A stretch of DNA of 64,000 nucleotides, taken from the NCBI RefSeq assembly GCF_001269985.1, contig NZ_BBZB01000001.1, positions 1,674,001-1,738,000 on the forward strand, written 5' to 3'. Of the stretch, positions 55,976 to 64,000 are shown one piece after another. This DNA is from Pseudoalteromonas sp. '520P1 No. 423'. Lineage in GTDB: Bacteria; Pseudomonadota; Gammaproteobacteria; Enterobacterales; Alteromonadaceae. Position numbers and translations under genes: made by a program. The notes under the pieces are model-generated. The model saw only the letters and a list, made by a program, of their open reading frames with translations. It was not told the origin of the DNA and did no database searches. How positions within the stretch are numbered: position 1 is the stretch's first letter; each line of letters begins with the position of its first letter.

Positions 55976-58387
55976 TTAAATTTGTTTACCAAATAATTTA
56001 GCTGCATCCTTAGCATGCAAAGGTTTTGCTTTTAAATAACCTTGACCGTAATTACAACTGGTAAGTTTTAATATATCTAGCTGTTCTTGTGTTTCAATTC
56101 CCTCAGCAACAACCTCTAAATTAAGTGATTCTGCTAAAGTTAATATAGCGTCTACAAGGGGGTTTTTATGGCCATTTTTTAGATTATCGATAAAACTTTT
56201 ATCAATCTTCAATACTTGAATTGGCAATTGATGTAAATATCCTAATGCAGAATAGCCTGTACCAAAATCGTCTAAGTAAAGTTTTAAGCCTAAAGATTTT
56301 AACCCTTCAATGATTTGCGTTGCTAATGATAGGTTTTCAATTAAACCTGACTCGGTAATTTCAATGCATAAAGAGCCAGTTTTTAACTGATATGTTTCAT
56401 ATAGCTTTCTTATAAAGGTGACAAAATCTAAGCTAGAAAAGTGTCTTGATGATACATTTACAGTAATTGTAAAGTCGTTATTAGTTTGTGTTTGCCAAAT
56501 TGATATTTGTTTGGCTGCTTGGTCAAGTAAATACAAATCAAGTTGTAATATTTGACCACTATCTTCAGCAGCCTTAATAAAATCGTTTGGTAAAACAAAG
56601 CCTTTAGTTGGGTGGTGCCAACGAACTAATGCTTCAAATCCCGTTACTAAATTAGTCGCAACCTCAAATATAGGTTGGTAAAAGAGTTCAAACTCATTAT
56701 TTTCAATACCATTTTGTATGTCACTTTCTAAAATGGCAGCGCCTTTCATTTTATTGCGCATTGATTCATTAAAGACTTGAGATTGTCCTCTGCCTAATGA
56801 CTTGGCTTCATACATTGCAGTATCCGCACATTGCAATACTTGATATGCTAAGTCTGTTGAATTGATGGCATAAGAGATACCTATGCTAGTAGAGGCTTTT
56901 AGAATGTGACCATCAACGATAAGAGGCTCAGATAAAGAGGCTTTGATCCGCTCTACTAAGTTAGCTACTTGTGATTCGCTGTCTAAATCTTCCATTAATA
57001 TTGCAAATTCATCTCCTCCCAAACGGGCGAATGTATCAACTTGACGGATGTTTTCATTAATTTTTTTACAAATTTTAATTAGAAAATGATCGCCTACTTG
57101 GTGGCCTAAAGTGTCATTTATAATTTTGAATCTATCAAAGTCTAAATATAATAAAGCATGGAATTTTAAATCGGGCTGCCTGTCTAAGCGGTTTATTCCT
57201 TGCTCTAAGCGATCAATCAATAATGATCTATTTGCAAGGCCTGTTAATTGATCATGCATGGCTTTATGAGTAAGCGCTTTATGTGTAAGTTCTTTATCTA
57301 TCGCTAAACTGACTTGCCTGCTTATGTATGTCAAAATATCTTGATCGCGATGGCTATAAGCAATGTTATTATCATAGCTTTGGGTCACGATAAGACCATT
57401 AAATTGCTCATTTATTTCAAATGGCACGCCTAACCATGAATGAGGGGAGTCACCAACTAATTGAAAGTGTTTTTTTGCAAGATGAGATTTAAAATCCGCT
57501 TTACTTAGCAACAAAGAGGTCTTCGTTTTTAGCATATAGGCAGAAGCTGTGTTATTGGTTTGTTCGGCAGAGAATACTCTTATATCTGAACTACGTATTC
57601 CAGCTTCTAGAATATAAGGTAACTCTAATTGTTTTGTTTTTTTATTAAATAATCCGATAAATAAATTTTTAGCATTAAGCAAGGAATTGATTATTTCATG
57701 AAGATTCTCGTAAAACTCAGCCATATTACAGGCTTCGTAAGTTAGATTTGCTATTTTTAGCAGCCCTTGCTCAAGCTTTTGTGCTTCATTGAGCTGAACA
57801 ACGGTTTTATTTAAGTCGATTAATGTTTGGCATTGATTTATTTTTGTACTTAACATTAAAGCCACGGTTGTTAATATTTCTAAATGACTTCCATTAAAAT
57901 AATTTTTTTGTGGGTGCTCGCAGTCAATCACACCAATCACATTATTATTGTCGATCAAAGGTACGCAAATCTCTGACTTTGCGGGTGTAATATCCGGTAA
58001 ATATCTATCACTAAGAGATAAATCATTGATCATTTGTGGTTGCCCTGAAACTGCAACATGACCTGTATTGCCTAAAGAAAAGGGAATTTTATTTTGTTTA
58101 ATGTAATATTGACCATCGTCATTCGTTTTACCCATCGCAGCTACTTGTTTTAACTCTTGCTTTTCATGATCAGCTAAATAGATAACACAATCAGGAAACC
58201 CAAGTTTACTAACAACTTCATTTACGACATAGCTGAACAGTTGTTCAAGGTTATTAATTTGAATTAAAGATAACGAGAATTGATTAATGATGCTTAGCTG
58301 CTGGGATTTTTGTTCTAAAGGATCTAATAAGTCAGATGGTTTAGTATTGTTATTTGCATCATTAACTTTAGGCATATCAAACATCAT
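55976..58387 (-). CDS. GAF-GGDEF-EAL cyclic-di-GMP protein
   Basis: 803 residues, no membrane segment. Two GAF-like domains (about 40-185 and 220-365) are followed by GGDEF with intact RLGGDEFAIL (about 385-540) and EAL with intact FEALVRWHH, NVSSRHF, ITESG, LDDFGTGYSAL and VVAEGIET (about 560-795). All catalytic motifs are present, so it may both make and break c-di-GMP; which dominates cannot be told. The GAF domains suggest control by a small cytoplasmic ligand. Confidence 0.9.
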   Translation of the reverse strand: MMFDMPKVNDANNNTKPSDLLDPLEQKSQQLSIINQFSLSLIQINNLEQLFSYVVNEVVSKLGFPDCVIYLADHEKQELKQVAAMGKTNDDGQYYIKQNKIPFSLGNTGHVAVSGQPQMINDLSLSDRYLPDITPAKSEICVPLIDNNNVIGVIDCEHPQKNYFNGSHLEILTTVALMLSTKINQCQTLIDLNKTVVQLNEAQKLEQGLLKIANLTYEACNMAEFYENLHEIINSLLNAKNLFIGLFNKKTKQLELPYILEAGIRSSDIRVFSAEQTNNTASAYMLKTKTSLLLSKADFKSHLAKKHFQLVGDSPHSWLGVPFEINEQFNGLIVTQSYDNNIAYSHRDQDILTYISRQVSLAIDKELTHKALTHKAMHDQLTGLANRSLLIDRLEQGINRLDRQPDLKFHALLYLDFDRFKIINDTLGHQVGDHFLIKICKKINENIRQVDTFARLGGDEFAILMEDLDSESQVANLVERIKASLSEPLIVDGHILKASTSIGISYAINSTDLAYQVLQCADTAMYEAKSLGRGQSQVFNESMRNKMKGAAILESDIQNGIENNEFELFYQPIFEVATNLVTGFEALVRWHHPTKGFVLPNDFIKAAEDSGQILQLDLYLLDQAAKQISIWQTQTNNDFTITVNVSSRHFSSLDFVTFIRKLYETYQLKTGSLCIEITESGLIENLSLATQIIEGLKSLGLKLYLDDFGTGYSALGYLHQLPIQVLKIDKSFIDNLKNGHKNPLVDAILTLAESLNLEVVAEGIETQEQLDILKLTSCNYGQGYLKAKPLHAKDAAKLFGKQI

Positions 58388-58515
58388 TAAGTGTAAAGTT
58401 TTATTATGATCATCATTGGAAGAATATTCAAATGAAAATACCTTATCATTTGTTATAGAAGTGTAAAGGCATGTGCTTAGCCTTTACACTTTTGCATACA
58501 TACTAATGTATAGCT

Positions 58516-60273
58516 TTAAAGAATATGATTATGTTTTTGAGTTAGCTTTAAAGACTTTGGCATTAAATAATCGCGATATAAATATCTATATAACTTTTTA
58601 GGGCTTTTATCTTTTTTAACTTGAAGGTCTTTGTTAGCACCATTTTTTAGCTGTTTATCTAAAAATGCAACAAAACCAGCTTGATGTTTTTGAGCAAGGC
58701 TATCTAATTGTGCTTTATAACCATCAAAAAAATCATTTTTTAAATGTTGAGATAATAGCTGAACACCTTGAAGATCAACCTGGCTTAAATAGTTAATTGC
58801 TAAATATGACCATTTATATACGCGTTTACTCCCATCAATATAGGTAGTCGCAAATATCTCTTCTAAAGTAGGCCATTCTTCTTTAGCAGTTTCTTTTGCT
58901 TCTTGGTAGGCTTTAGGGTTAACTTTTTGTCTTGAAACCAATTCAGCCAAGCCTTCGCTCCACCAGACCAAATGTGAAGGAAAATGACCAAAACTACCAT
59001 ATTTGCTAAAACGACCATCAAGGTAATGTACATATTCATGATTTAAGTTCCATACTTTAAAATCAGGACGTTGCCAAAATACCTCATAAGAATAAAATGT
59101 TGCTTGATTATTTGGATCGCTCGGAGTGCCTTCGATATACATACCACCATTATCCGTATGGATATCAAATACCATTTGACCGTATTGATTATATTGGCTG
59201 TAATTATCAAAAATCACAACTCGTAATGATTGATTATGATCATTTGCTGCTGGTTGATTTTTTGTATTTAACAAAGAATGAAATTGGCTTTCTTGTGATG
59301 TTAACTTATTGCAGCTTGTTTCAAGTTGTGACTTATTCATTTCGTTGGCGCGAATAAATAAACTATCAGAGCATTGGTGATTGATAGGCAATGCTTCATC
59401 AATTGTAGGGAATGAACATTTACCTTCAAAATCACTGTTACATTCTGATAACCCTCTAAAGCTATTCACTAAATACCTTTGTGAAAATAAAAATTGCTTT
59501 TTATTCAACTCAAGTTCCATATTATCAACTAGTTGCCATACATGGGTATCTAATTGTTTTTTAGCACCTTCATGTAATATTTTATGTTGATAAGCGAGTG
59601 CCCAAAGTGCATGTTCAGCTTGCCAACCGCTTTGTTTGATTAAAGCTTTTAAACTCGGTAGCCAGTTTTGATTTGCTAAAATTGCACCAGCAAGTACTTT
59701 ATTGTTTTTAGCTTCATAGGTTAAAAAGGCCATAGCTCTGATCAGTTCCCATTTAGCATACTGAGAAGGCGAGTTTTCAATATCAATAGGTAACTGTACA
59801 AGTTGTGATAAAGTATTTAAATGAGGTCCTACTTTAGCACTCAAAATATCTTGGTTATAAAAACGATAAAGGGCTACAGCATAATGCTCAACTAATCGTG
59901 CGTTACTATTGTGGTTCAGGTTTAATAAACCTGATTTATTTAAGGTCGTTAAGGCTTGTTCTAGTTGTAACCAACTTGAGTCGGTTATTTGCTTAGTATC
60001 TCCATAATAACTAAAACCACGTAGGAAATATAAAAGTGAATCAAGCTCTGAATTATTAAATTTATTTTCACTTAAATAAATGATGCGTTCAGTTACTTTA
60101 TTTAGGTGCTCAGATGTTGTTAACTCAAAGCTCCAGTTGTCTTTAGCATCAAGTATTTGCATTACTTTAATATCAGCAGGTGATATTTCAGTATTATCTA
60201 GAGTGCTGTTACAGGCACTTAGCAATGATAAACATAATGCGCTGCTTAAAAGAGATAGTTTATTTTTTATCAT
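58516..60273 (-). CDS. M9-like (collagenase-type) zinc metallopeptidase lipoprotein
   Basis: 585 residues from MIKNKLSLLSSALCLSLLSAC, where Cys21 ends a lipobox; the longer open frame adds 20 residues without support. The zinc site is HEYVHYLDGRFSKYG (HExxH plus the HYLDGRF signature of Vibrio-type collagenases), with the third ligand Glu in WWSEGLAELV. The N-terminal half is helical, as in the M9 activator domain. It probably digests collagen-like or other protein outside the cell. No PKD or collagen-binding domains follow, so it is shorter than classic collagenases. Confidence 0.82.
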   Translation of the reverse strand: MIKNKLSLLSSALCLSLLSACNSTLDNTEISPADIKVMQILDAKDNWSFELTTSEHLNKVTERIIYLSENKFNNSELDSLLYFLRGFSYYGDTKQITDSSWLQLEQALTTLNKSGLLNLNHNSNARLVEHYAVALYRFYNQDILSAKVGPHLNTLSQLVQLPIDIENSPSQYAKWELIRAMAFLTYEAKNNKVLAGAILANQNWLPSLKALIKQSGWQAEHALWALAYQHKILHEGAKKQLDTHVWQLVDNMELELNKKQFLFSQRYLVNSFRGLSECNSDFEGKCSFPTIDEALPINHQCSDSLFIRANEMNKSQLETSCNKLTSQESQFHSLLNTKNQPAANDHNQSLRVVIFDNYSQYNQYGQMVFDIHTDNGGMYIEGTPSDPNNQATFYSYEVFWQRPDFKVWNLNHEYVHYLDGRFSKYGSFGHFPSHLVWWSEGLAELVSRQKVNPKAYQEAKETAKEEWPTLEEIFATTYIDGSKRVYKWSYLAINYLSQVDLQGVQLLSQHLKNDFFDGYKAQLDSLAQKHQAGFVAFLDKQLKNGANKDLQVKKDKSPKKLYRYLYRDYLMPKSLKLTQKHNHIL

Positions 60274-60420
60274 AGTGGTCTTTATTTTTTTTAATCTAAT
60301 GCTGAGATTAACAGTAACGAATATTGTATACAATAAACTTATTGTTAATTTGATTTGTTACTTTACAGGCATACCTAGACTCCATATGATCATATAAATT
60401 TATTTATAGAAGATAGAGCA

Positions 60421-61449
60421 ATGACAAGTATCACTATAGTTCGTCCCGATGATTGGCATATCCATTTACGTGATGGCGATCAATTAAAAGACACAGTGCG
60501 CGATGTGAGTCGTTATATGGGCCGCGCGATTATCATGCCTAATTTAGTACCGCCAGCAACGTGTACTGAATCAGCATTAAGCTACCGTGAGCGCATTATG
60601 GCAGAAAAGCCTCAAGGGAACTTTAAACCTTTGATGGTGCTTTATCTTACGGATAAAACAACACCTGAAGAAATTAAAAAAGCAAAGGCAACAGGTCATA
60701 TTGTTGCAGCTAAATTATACCCAGCTGGCGCAACAACTAATTCAGATTCAGGTGTGACTAGCGTTAAAAATATGTACCCAGTATTTAAAGCGATGCAAGA
60801 CGTGGGTATGTTATTGTTAATACACGGAGAAGTGACAGATTCTGCTATTGATATTTTTGACCGTGAAAAATTATTTCTAGAGAGCGTTTTAACGCCTGTG
60901 GTTGCTGACTTCCCAGAGCTAAAAATTGTACTTGAACACATCACAACCAAAGATTCTGTTGAGTTTGTAGAAGCTGCATCTGATAATGTAGCGGCAACAA
61001 TCACAGCGCATCACTTATTATATAACCGTAATCACATGTTAGCGGGTGGCATTCGTCCTCATTTTTATTGTTTACCAATTTTAAAGCGTAATATTCATCA
61101 AGACGCTTTAAATAAAGCGGCAACAAGTGGCAGCAAAAAATTCTTCTTAGGTACTGATTCTGCACCTCATTTAAAAGACAAAAAAGAAGCGTCTTGTGGT
61201 TGTGCGGGTTCTTACACTGCACATGCAGCAGTTGAATTATATGCAGAAGCATTTGATGCTGCTGGTGCGATTGATAAGTTAGAAGGTTTTGCGAGCTTAA
61301 ATGGCCCTGATTTTTATAATTTACCACGAAATACAGATACGATTACTTTAGTTAAAGAAGAGTGGGAAGTACCTGAGTCTTACCCATTAGGTAGCGATAT
61401 AGTAGTGCCAATTCGCGCTGGAGAAACAATTCAATGGCAAGTTAAATAA
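60421..61449 (+). CDS. pyrC: Dihydroorotase
   Basis: 342 residues, the E. coli PyrC type. Metal ligands are visible in DWHIHLRDG (HxH), the carbamylated Lys in AAKLYPAG, His in LIHGEVTD and LEHITTKD, and Asp in LGTDSAPH. It cyclises carbamoyl-aspartate in pyrimidine synthesis. It is a single gene with its own terminator. Confidence 0.97.
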   Translation: MTSITIVRPDDWHIHLRDGDQLKDTVRDVSRYMGRAIIMPNLVPPATCTESALSYRERIMAEKPQGNFKPLMVLYLTDKTTPEEIKKAKATGHIVAAKLYPAGATTNSDSGVTSVKNMYPVFKAMQDVGMLLLIHGEVTDSAIDIFDREKLFLESVLTPVVADFPELKIVLEHITTKDSVEFVEAASDNVAATITAHHLLYNRNHMLAGGIRPHFYCLPILKRNIHQDALNKAATSGSKKFFLGTDSAPHLKDKKEASCGCAGSYTAHAAVELYAEAFDAAGAIDKLEGFASLNGPDFYNLPRNTDTITLVKEEWEVPESYPLGSDIVVPIRAGETIQWQVK

Positions 61450-61510
61450 TAAAACTGCTTTGCATTTTTATTAAAGTCATTTAGTGACGGCTATAGCGAT
61501 TATTATAAAA

Positions 61511-61540
61511 CCTACTGTTTACAGTAGGCTTTTATTTTTT
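61511..61540 (+). terminator. Terminator of pyrC
   Basis: A perfect 8-bp stem (CCTACTGT at 61511-61518 with ACAGTAGG at 61521-61528), two-base loop, followed by CTTTTATTTTTT. It ends at the stop of the convergent DUF2235 gene. Confidence 0.85.
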
Positions 61541-62576
61541 ATACGCCTCTTAACCCTGTAATACCGCATTTCACTTTTGAAAGACGACCATTATCAGCCA
61601 TGATTTGATAATTGGTATTTCTTAAAGAGTGCGGTCTATAGTTAGTTACTTTTTTAAACCTTAAAGCAACACTATGATGAATTTTTGCATGATGGCTATC
61701 ACAAGTTGTGTCTTGGTGGTTGACACATACTAATCTGGGAGATAACGTCCTATCGGCAATAATTTGAGTACGCTGCTGCTGATGCATTATGCCCTCAGGA
61801 ATAGGTTGAATTTCTAAATCATCCACACATAAAAAACTATCGCTTTGTTTAAGCCGATTAAAATCAATTTCTTCAAGATTTAGGATATTTAAACCTTGCT
61901 GTCTGGCATGTAAACACATAAATTCTAAGCTGATATCCGATAAACCATCATACCAATAACCACCACCAATATCTGAATGTACACCAGCAAACCATACCTC
62001 TAATACTCTGGGATCACGATTAAACAATATAGGCTGAAAAGCGACACGTTTTTCATCTAATGCAACTATATGCACCGCTTTTTCAATGTTACCCGCCAAA
62101 GTGCCATTTTCAAAAACAACATCACTGGCGGGGCGTGTCTCCATACTGAGATCAGGTGAACCAATAGAGGCTACGGTATCAAATACGCCTAAAAATTTGA
62201 CCTTATGTTTTATTTGGCTAGCAAAGATGCGTGCTATGGCGGCACCTCGACTAAAACCAAAAACAAATATTTCATCACCTTCTTTGTAATGTTTCTCTAC
62301 ATCACGTTTAGCTTTAGTGATTATTGATTTTATATCAGAGAATGCAGGTGCAAAAAGAGAGTTAAACGTTTTTTGCAGCCAATTACCATAAGTGCCAACG
62401 CCTGAGTAGTAAAAGCTATGCTGGCCATATTCATCGTTGTGAGGTGAGTTAGTTAAACTGCCGCCAAAATAGGCGTGTAACTTTAAGATATTGCTAATGC
62501 TTAAATCAACTGCGTAATCCATGCTATCGCTAGGCTCGTTGCACGTGCCATCAAAACAAAAAATAAATTTTTTCAT
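61539..62576 (-). CDS. DUF2235 alpha/beta hydrolase
   Basis: 345 residues. FIFCFDGTCNEP at the start and FVFGFSRGAAIARIFA (nucleophile Ser in GFSRGA) are typical of DUF2235, as is WFAGVHSDIGGGY near residue 205, with the likely Asp/His of the triad. The family includes type VI phospholipase effectors (Tle1), but many members are stand-alone. No secretion genes, immunity lipoprotein or VgrG/PAAR gene adjoins it here, so the role is open. Confidence 0.8.
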   Translation of the reverse strand: MKKFIFCFDGTCNEPSDSMDYAVDLSISNILKLHAYFGGSLTNSPHNDEYGQHSFYYSGVGTYGNWLQKTFNSLFAPAFSDIKSIITKAKRDVEKHYKEGDEIFVFGFSRGAAIARIFASQIKHKVKFLGVFDTVASIGSPDLSMETRPASDVVFENGTLAGNIEKAVHIVALDEKRVAFQPILFNRDPRVLEVWFAGVHSDIGGGYWYDGLSDISLEFMCLHARQQGLNILNLEEIDFNRLKQSDSFLCVDDLEIQPIPEGIMHQQQRTQIIADRTLSPRLVCVNHQDTTCDSHHAKIHHSVALRFKKVTNYRPHSLRNTNYQIMADNGRLSKVKCGITGLRGV

Positions 62577-62704
62577 TTTTAAGTTAGTTATTGTCCGTTA
62601 TTTAAACAAGTGTACTTGATAAATAGGCAAGAGTGATAATTTTTATGGCACTTTTTTGTATGTTCTGTATCCTAATAAAAGAATGTGTATGGGTGATTTA
62701 AATT

Positions 62705-63085
62705 TTGAATAAAAAATGTCATATTTTCATAGTGTTTTTTTTATTGATGTCCTTTATTGGTCAGTCAATGGCGAATGCTATGGATTCATGTCAATTTCAA
62801 AACGCTAATCATTTAACTGCATCTATGATGTCAGGCATGGATCACGCAATGGATACATCTGATCGGATGTCAGATATGGATCATTCAATGGAGTCTATGT
62901 CTAAAATGGATTGCTGTGATGATAATGATCACTTATGTTCAATGAATGGCTGTGTTTCTATGGCTGTTACATCAATTTATGCTTTTTCTCATCTTGATTT
63001 TGCATCACAAAAAATAAATCAATTAAACTTTTTTATATATAGCCAATACCCTTCATCTTTATATCGCCCTCCGCTTAATAGCTAA
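62705..63085 (+). CDS. Small secreted Met/His/Cys-rich protein, SLYRPP family
   Basis: 126 residues, apparently from a TTG with GGGTGA about ten bases upstream. A signal peptide (FIGQSMANA) leads into several MDH-M repeats (GMDHAMDTSD, DMDHSMES), then MDCCDDNDHLC and NGCVSM, and the end SLYRPPLNS. Met-His-rich repeats of this kind bind copper in known periplasmic proteins. It is the first gene of a probable copper-efflux operon (DUF411 and TolC-like genes follow) and a paralogue of the gene at 24384. Confidence 0.75.
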   Translation: MNKKCHIFIVFFLLMSFIGQSMANAMDSCQFQNANHLTASMMSGMDHAMDTSDRMSDMDHSMESMSKMDCCDDNDHLCSMNGCVSMAVTSIYAFSHLDFASQKINQLNFFIYSQYPSSLYRPPLNS

Positions 63086-63211
63086 TTACAAAATAGATCC
63101 GTCTTAATTTTCTAAATTTATCTTAGAAACACTTTAATTGTATTTAGTGAGTCTTTTTCATCTTGAAAAGTAGCTCAAAACTATGACCAAACTTTGGTCT
63201 TTGAAGGCATT

Positions 63212-63706
63212 ATGTATAAATCATTATTTTTATTACTCTCTTTAGCTGCACTTATTGGTTGTGGTAATGACAAACAAACAAATATAACAACACAAATAAG
63301 TCACAGTAAAACACATATAACTGTATATAAACGGGAATCATGTGGCTGTTGTAATGATTGGATCACGCATTTAGATAAAAAGAACTTCTATACACAAGCG
63401 GTTAATGACGAAAACCTGACGCAATTTAAATTAGATAAAGGCATAGCGCCTAGATTTCACTCATGTCATACAGCTGTATCAACAGATGGTTTTGTTTTTG
63501 AGGGCCATATTCCTGCAAAACATATACAAATATTTTTGGCAAATAAACCCGTAGATGCAATTGGCTTAGCCGTACCAGCTATGCCCGCGGGTAGTCCAGG
63601 TATGGAGATGGGTGATAGGTTTACGCCTTATAAAGTACTATTACTTAATAAAGATGGGTCTTATAGCACATTTGCAAATGTTGAAAATCAAAAGGAGCAA
63701 TATTAA
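63212..63706 (+). CDS. DUF411 metal-binding lipoprotein, CopG-like
   Basis: 164 residues from MYKSLFLLLSLAALIGCGND, a lipobox start behind GAAGG; a longer TTG-started frame from 63194 is less likely. DUF411 features are YKRESCGCCNDWITHL, FHSCHTAVSTDGFVFEGHIP and GLAVPAMPAGSPGMEMG. Such proteins occur in copper/silver resistance operons and probably bind copper in the periplasm through the Cys pair and the Met/His residues. It overlaps the next gene by one base. Confidence 0.88.
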   Translation: MYKSLFLLLSLAALIGCGNDKQTNITTQISHSKTHITVYKRESCGCCNDWITHLDKKNFYTQAVNDENLTQFKLDKGIAPRFHSCHTAVSTDGFVFEGHIPAKHIQIFLANKPVDAIGLAVPAMPAGSPGMEMGDRFTPYKVLLLNKDGSYSTFANVENQKEQY

Positions 63707-64000
63707 TGAGTCAAAGAATTTATAATTCAAAAATTAAATGTTTAGCTGCTTTTACTCTTTTAGCTCATTTTAATTTATTGGCATCTTATGAGGTAAGTGA
63801 ATCATTACTTACATTAAGGGTGAGTATTCTTAAAGCGCAAGAAAATGACCCTTGGTTATCTGGTAACCAACATCAACAAGATTCTGTTAACGCTTTAAGC
63901 ATTGCAGCTGGCACATATGAAGATCCAAAAGTATCAATGTCTATGGCAAACTTGCCAACGGATAACTTTAACTTATCTCAAGAGGGCATGACGCAATTTA
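63706..64000 (+). CDS. TolC-family outer-membrane efflux protein, N-terminal fragment
   Basis: The frame from the ATG at 63706 runs off the window end. Its 98 residues show a signal-peptide-like start and LRVSILKAQENDPWLSGNQ, NALSIAAGTYEDPKVSMSMANLP, typical of CusC/CzcC-like TolC proteins. It forms the outer-membrane channel of a heavy-metal efflux pump; cusB- and cusA-like genes are expected beyond the window. It is translationally coupled to the DUF411 gene (TAATG). Confidence 0.82.
   Translation, partial: MSQRIYNSKIKCLAAFTLLAHFNLLASYEVSESLLTLRVSILKAQENDPWLSGNQHQQDSVNALSIAAGTYEDPKVSMSMANLPTDNFNLSQEGMTQF

Overview
The window looks like a piece of chromosome from a marine gammaproteobacterium of the order Alteromonadales (Pseudoalteromonas/Colwellia-like). 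This rests on visibly AT-rich DNA, gene orders typical of that group (nadD-holA-lptE-leuS, smc-zipA-ligA, rsxABCDGE-nth, uvrB next to a methyltransferase), many identical tRNA copies, a TonB receptor, GGDEF/EAL proteins and secreted hydrolases. The genus cannot be fixed from sequence reading alone.

Layout. 1-9050: leftward housekeeping operon (nadD fragment, holA, lptE, leuS), then a YbeL-type zinc-ribbon gene and a Lon-like protease rightward, then a PhzF-like gene and cysZ leftward. 9300-16450: smc-zipA-ligA followed by two small membrane-protein genes. 16425-18411: a nickel superoxide dismutase operon (sodN, its maturation protease, and two unrecognised small genes) behind a good Fur-box match, divergent from a pseudoazurin gene. 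18480-20102: response-regulator/TPR protein lacking the phospho-acceptor Asp. 20283-23425: seven identical tRNA-Val genes, a 30-copy AAAACTT heptamer array, then tRNA-Ala and seven tRNA-Glu genes separated by mosaic, near-identical spacers. 23665-26803: gloA, a small Cys-rich secreted protein and a TonB receptor.

26970-33150 is the accessory part. It holds a decayed AraC/GATase-like regulator, a GDPD enzyme, a GIY-YIG gene split by an in-frame TAG and two lipoprotein hydrolases. Intact nth lies at its right border, and two extra partial copies of the 3' end of nth lie at 29.6 kb and, strongly decayed, at 27.65 kb. This is the layout expected from repeated Campbell-type insertion of DNA at the 3' end of nth, and I regard it as the most interesting structure here.

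33154-39930 is the nth-rsxEGDCBA operon (Rnf/Rsx electron-transport complex); rsxC carries a long array of 37-residue repeats. Next come a CsrD/MshH-like degenerate GGDEF-EAL protein, four tRNA-Asn genes, and a long non-coding stretch with an IS200/IS605 transposase remnant. A tight MATE-uvrB-methyltransferase operon follows. 48-53 kb mixes small unrecognised genes and a CadC-like transmembrane regulator with two decayed signalling genes (a chemoreceptor and a histidine kinase). 53-62.6 kb holds divergent queC/queE, metR, a GAF-GGDEF-EAL protein, an M9-like metallopeptidase, pyrC and a DUF2235 hydrolase. The window ends in the first genes of a probable copper-efflux operon (small Met/Cys-rich protein, DUF411 protein, TolC-family protein). 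Its first gene is a paralogue of the small protein before the TonB receptor at 24.4 kb.

All assignments come from reading motifs and recalled family features; no database search was run.
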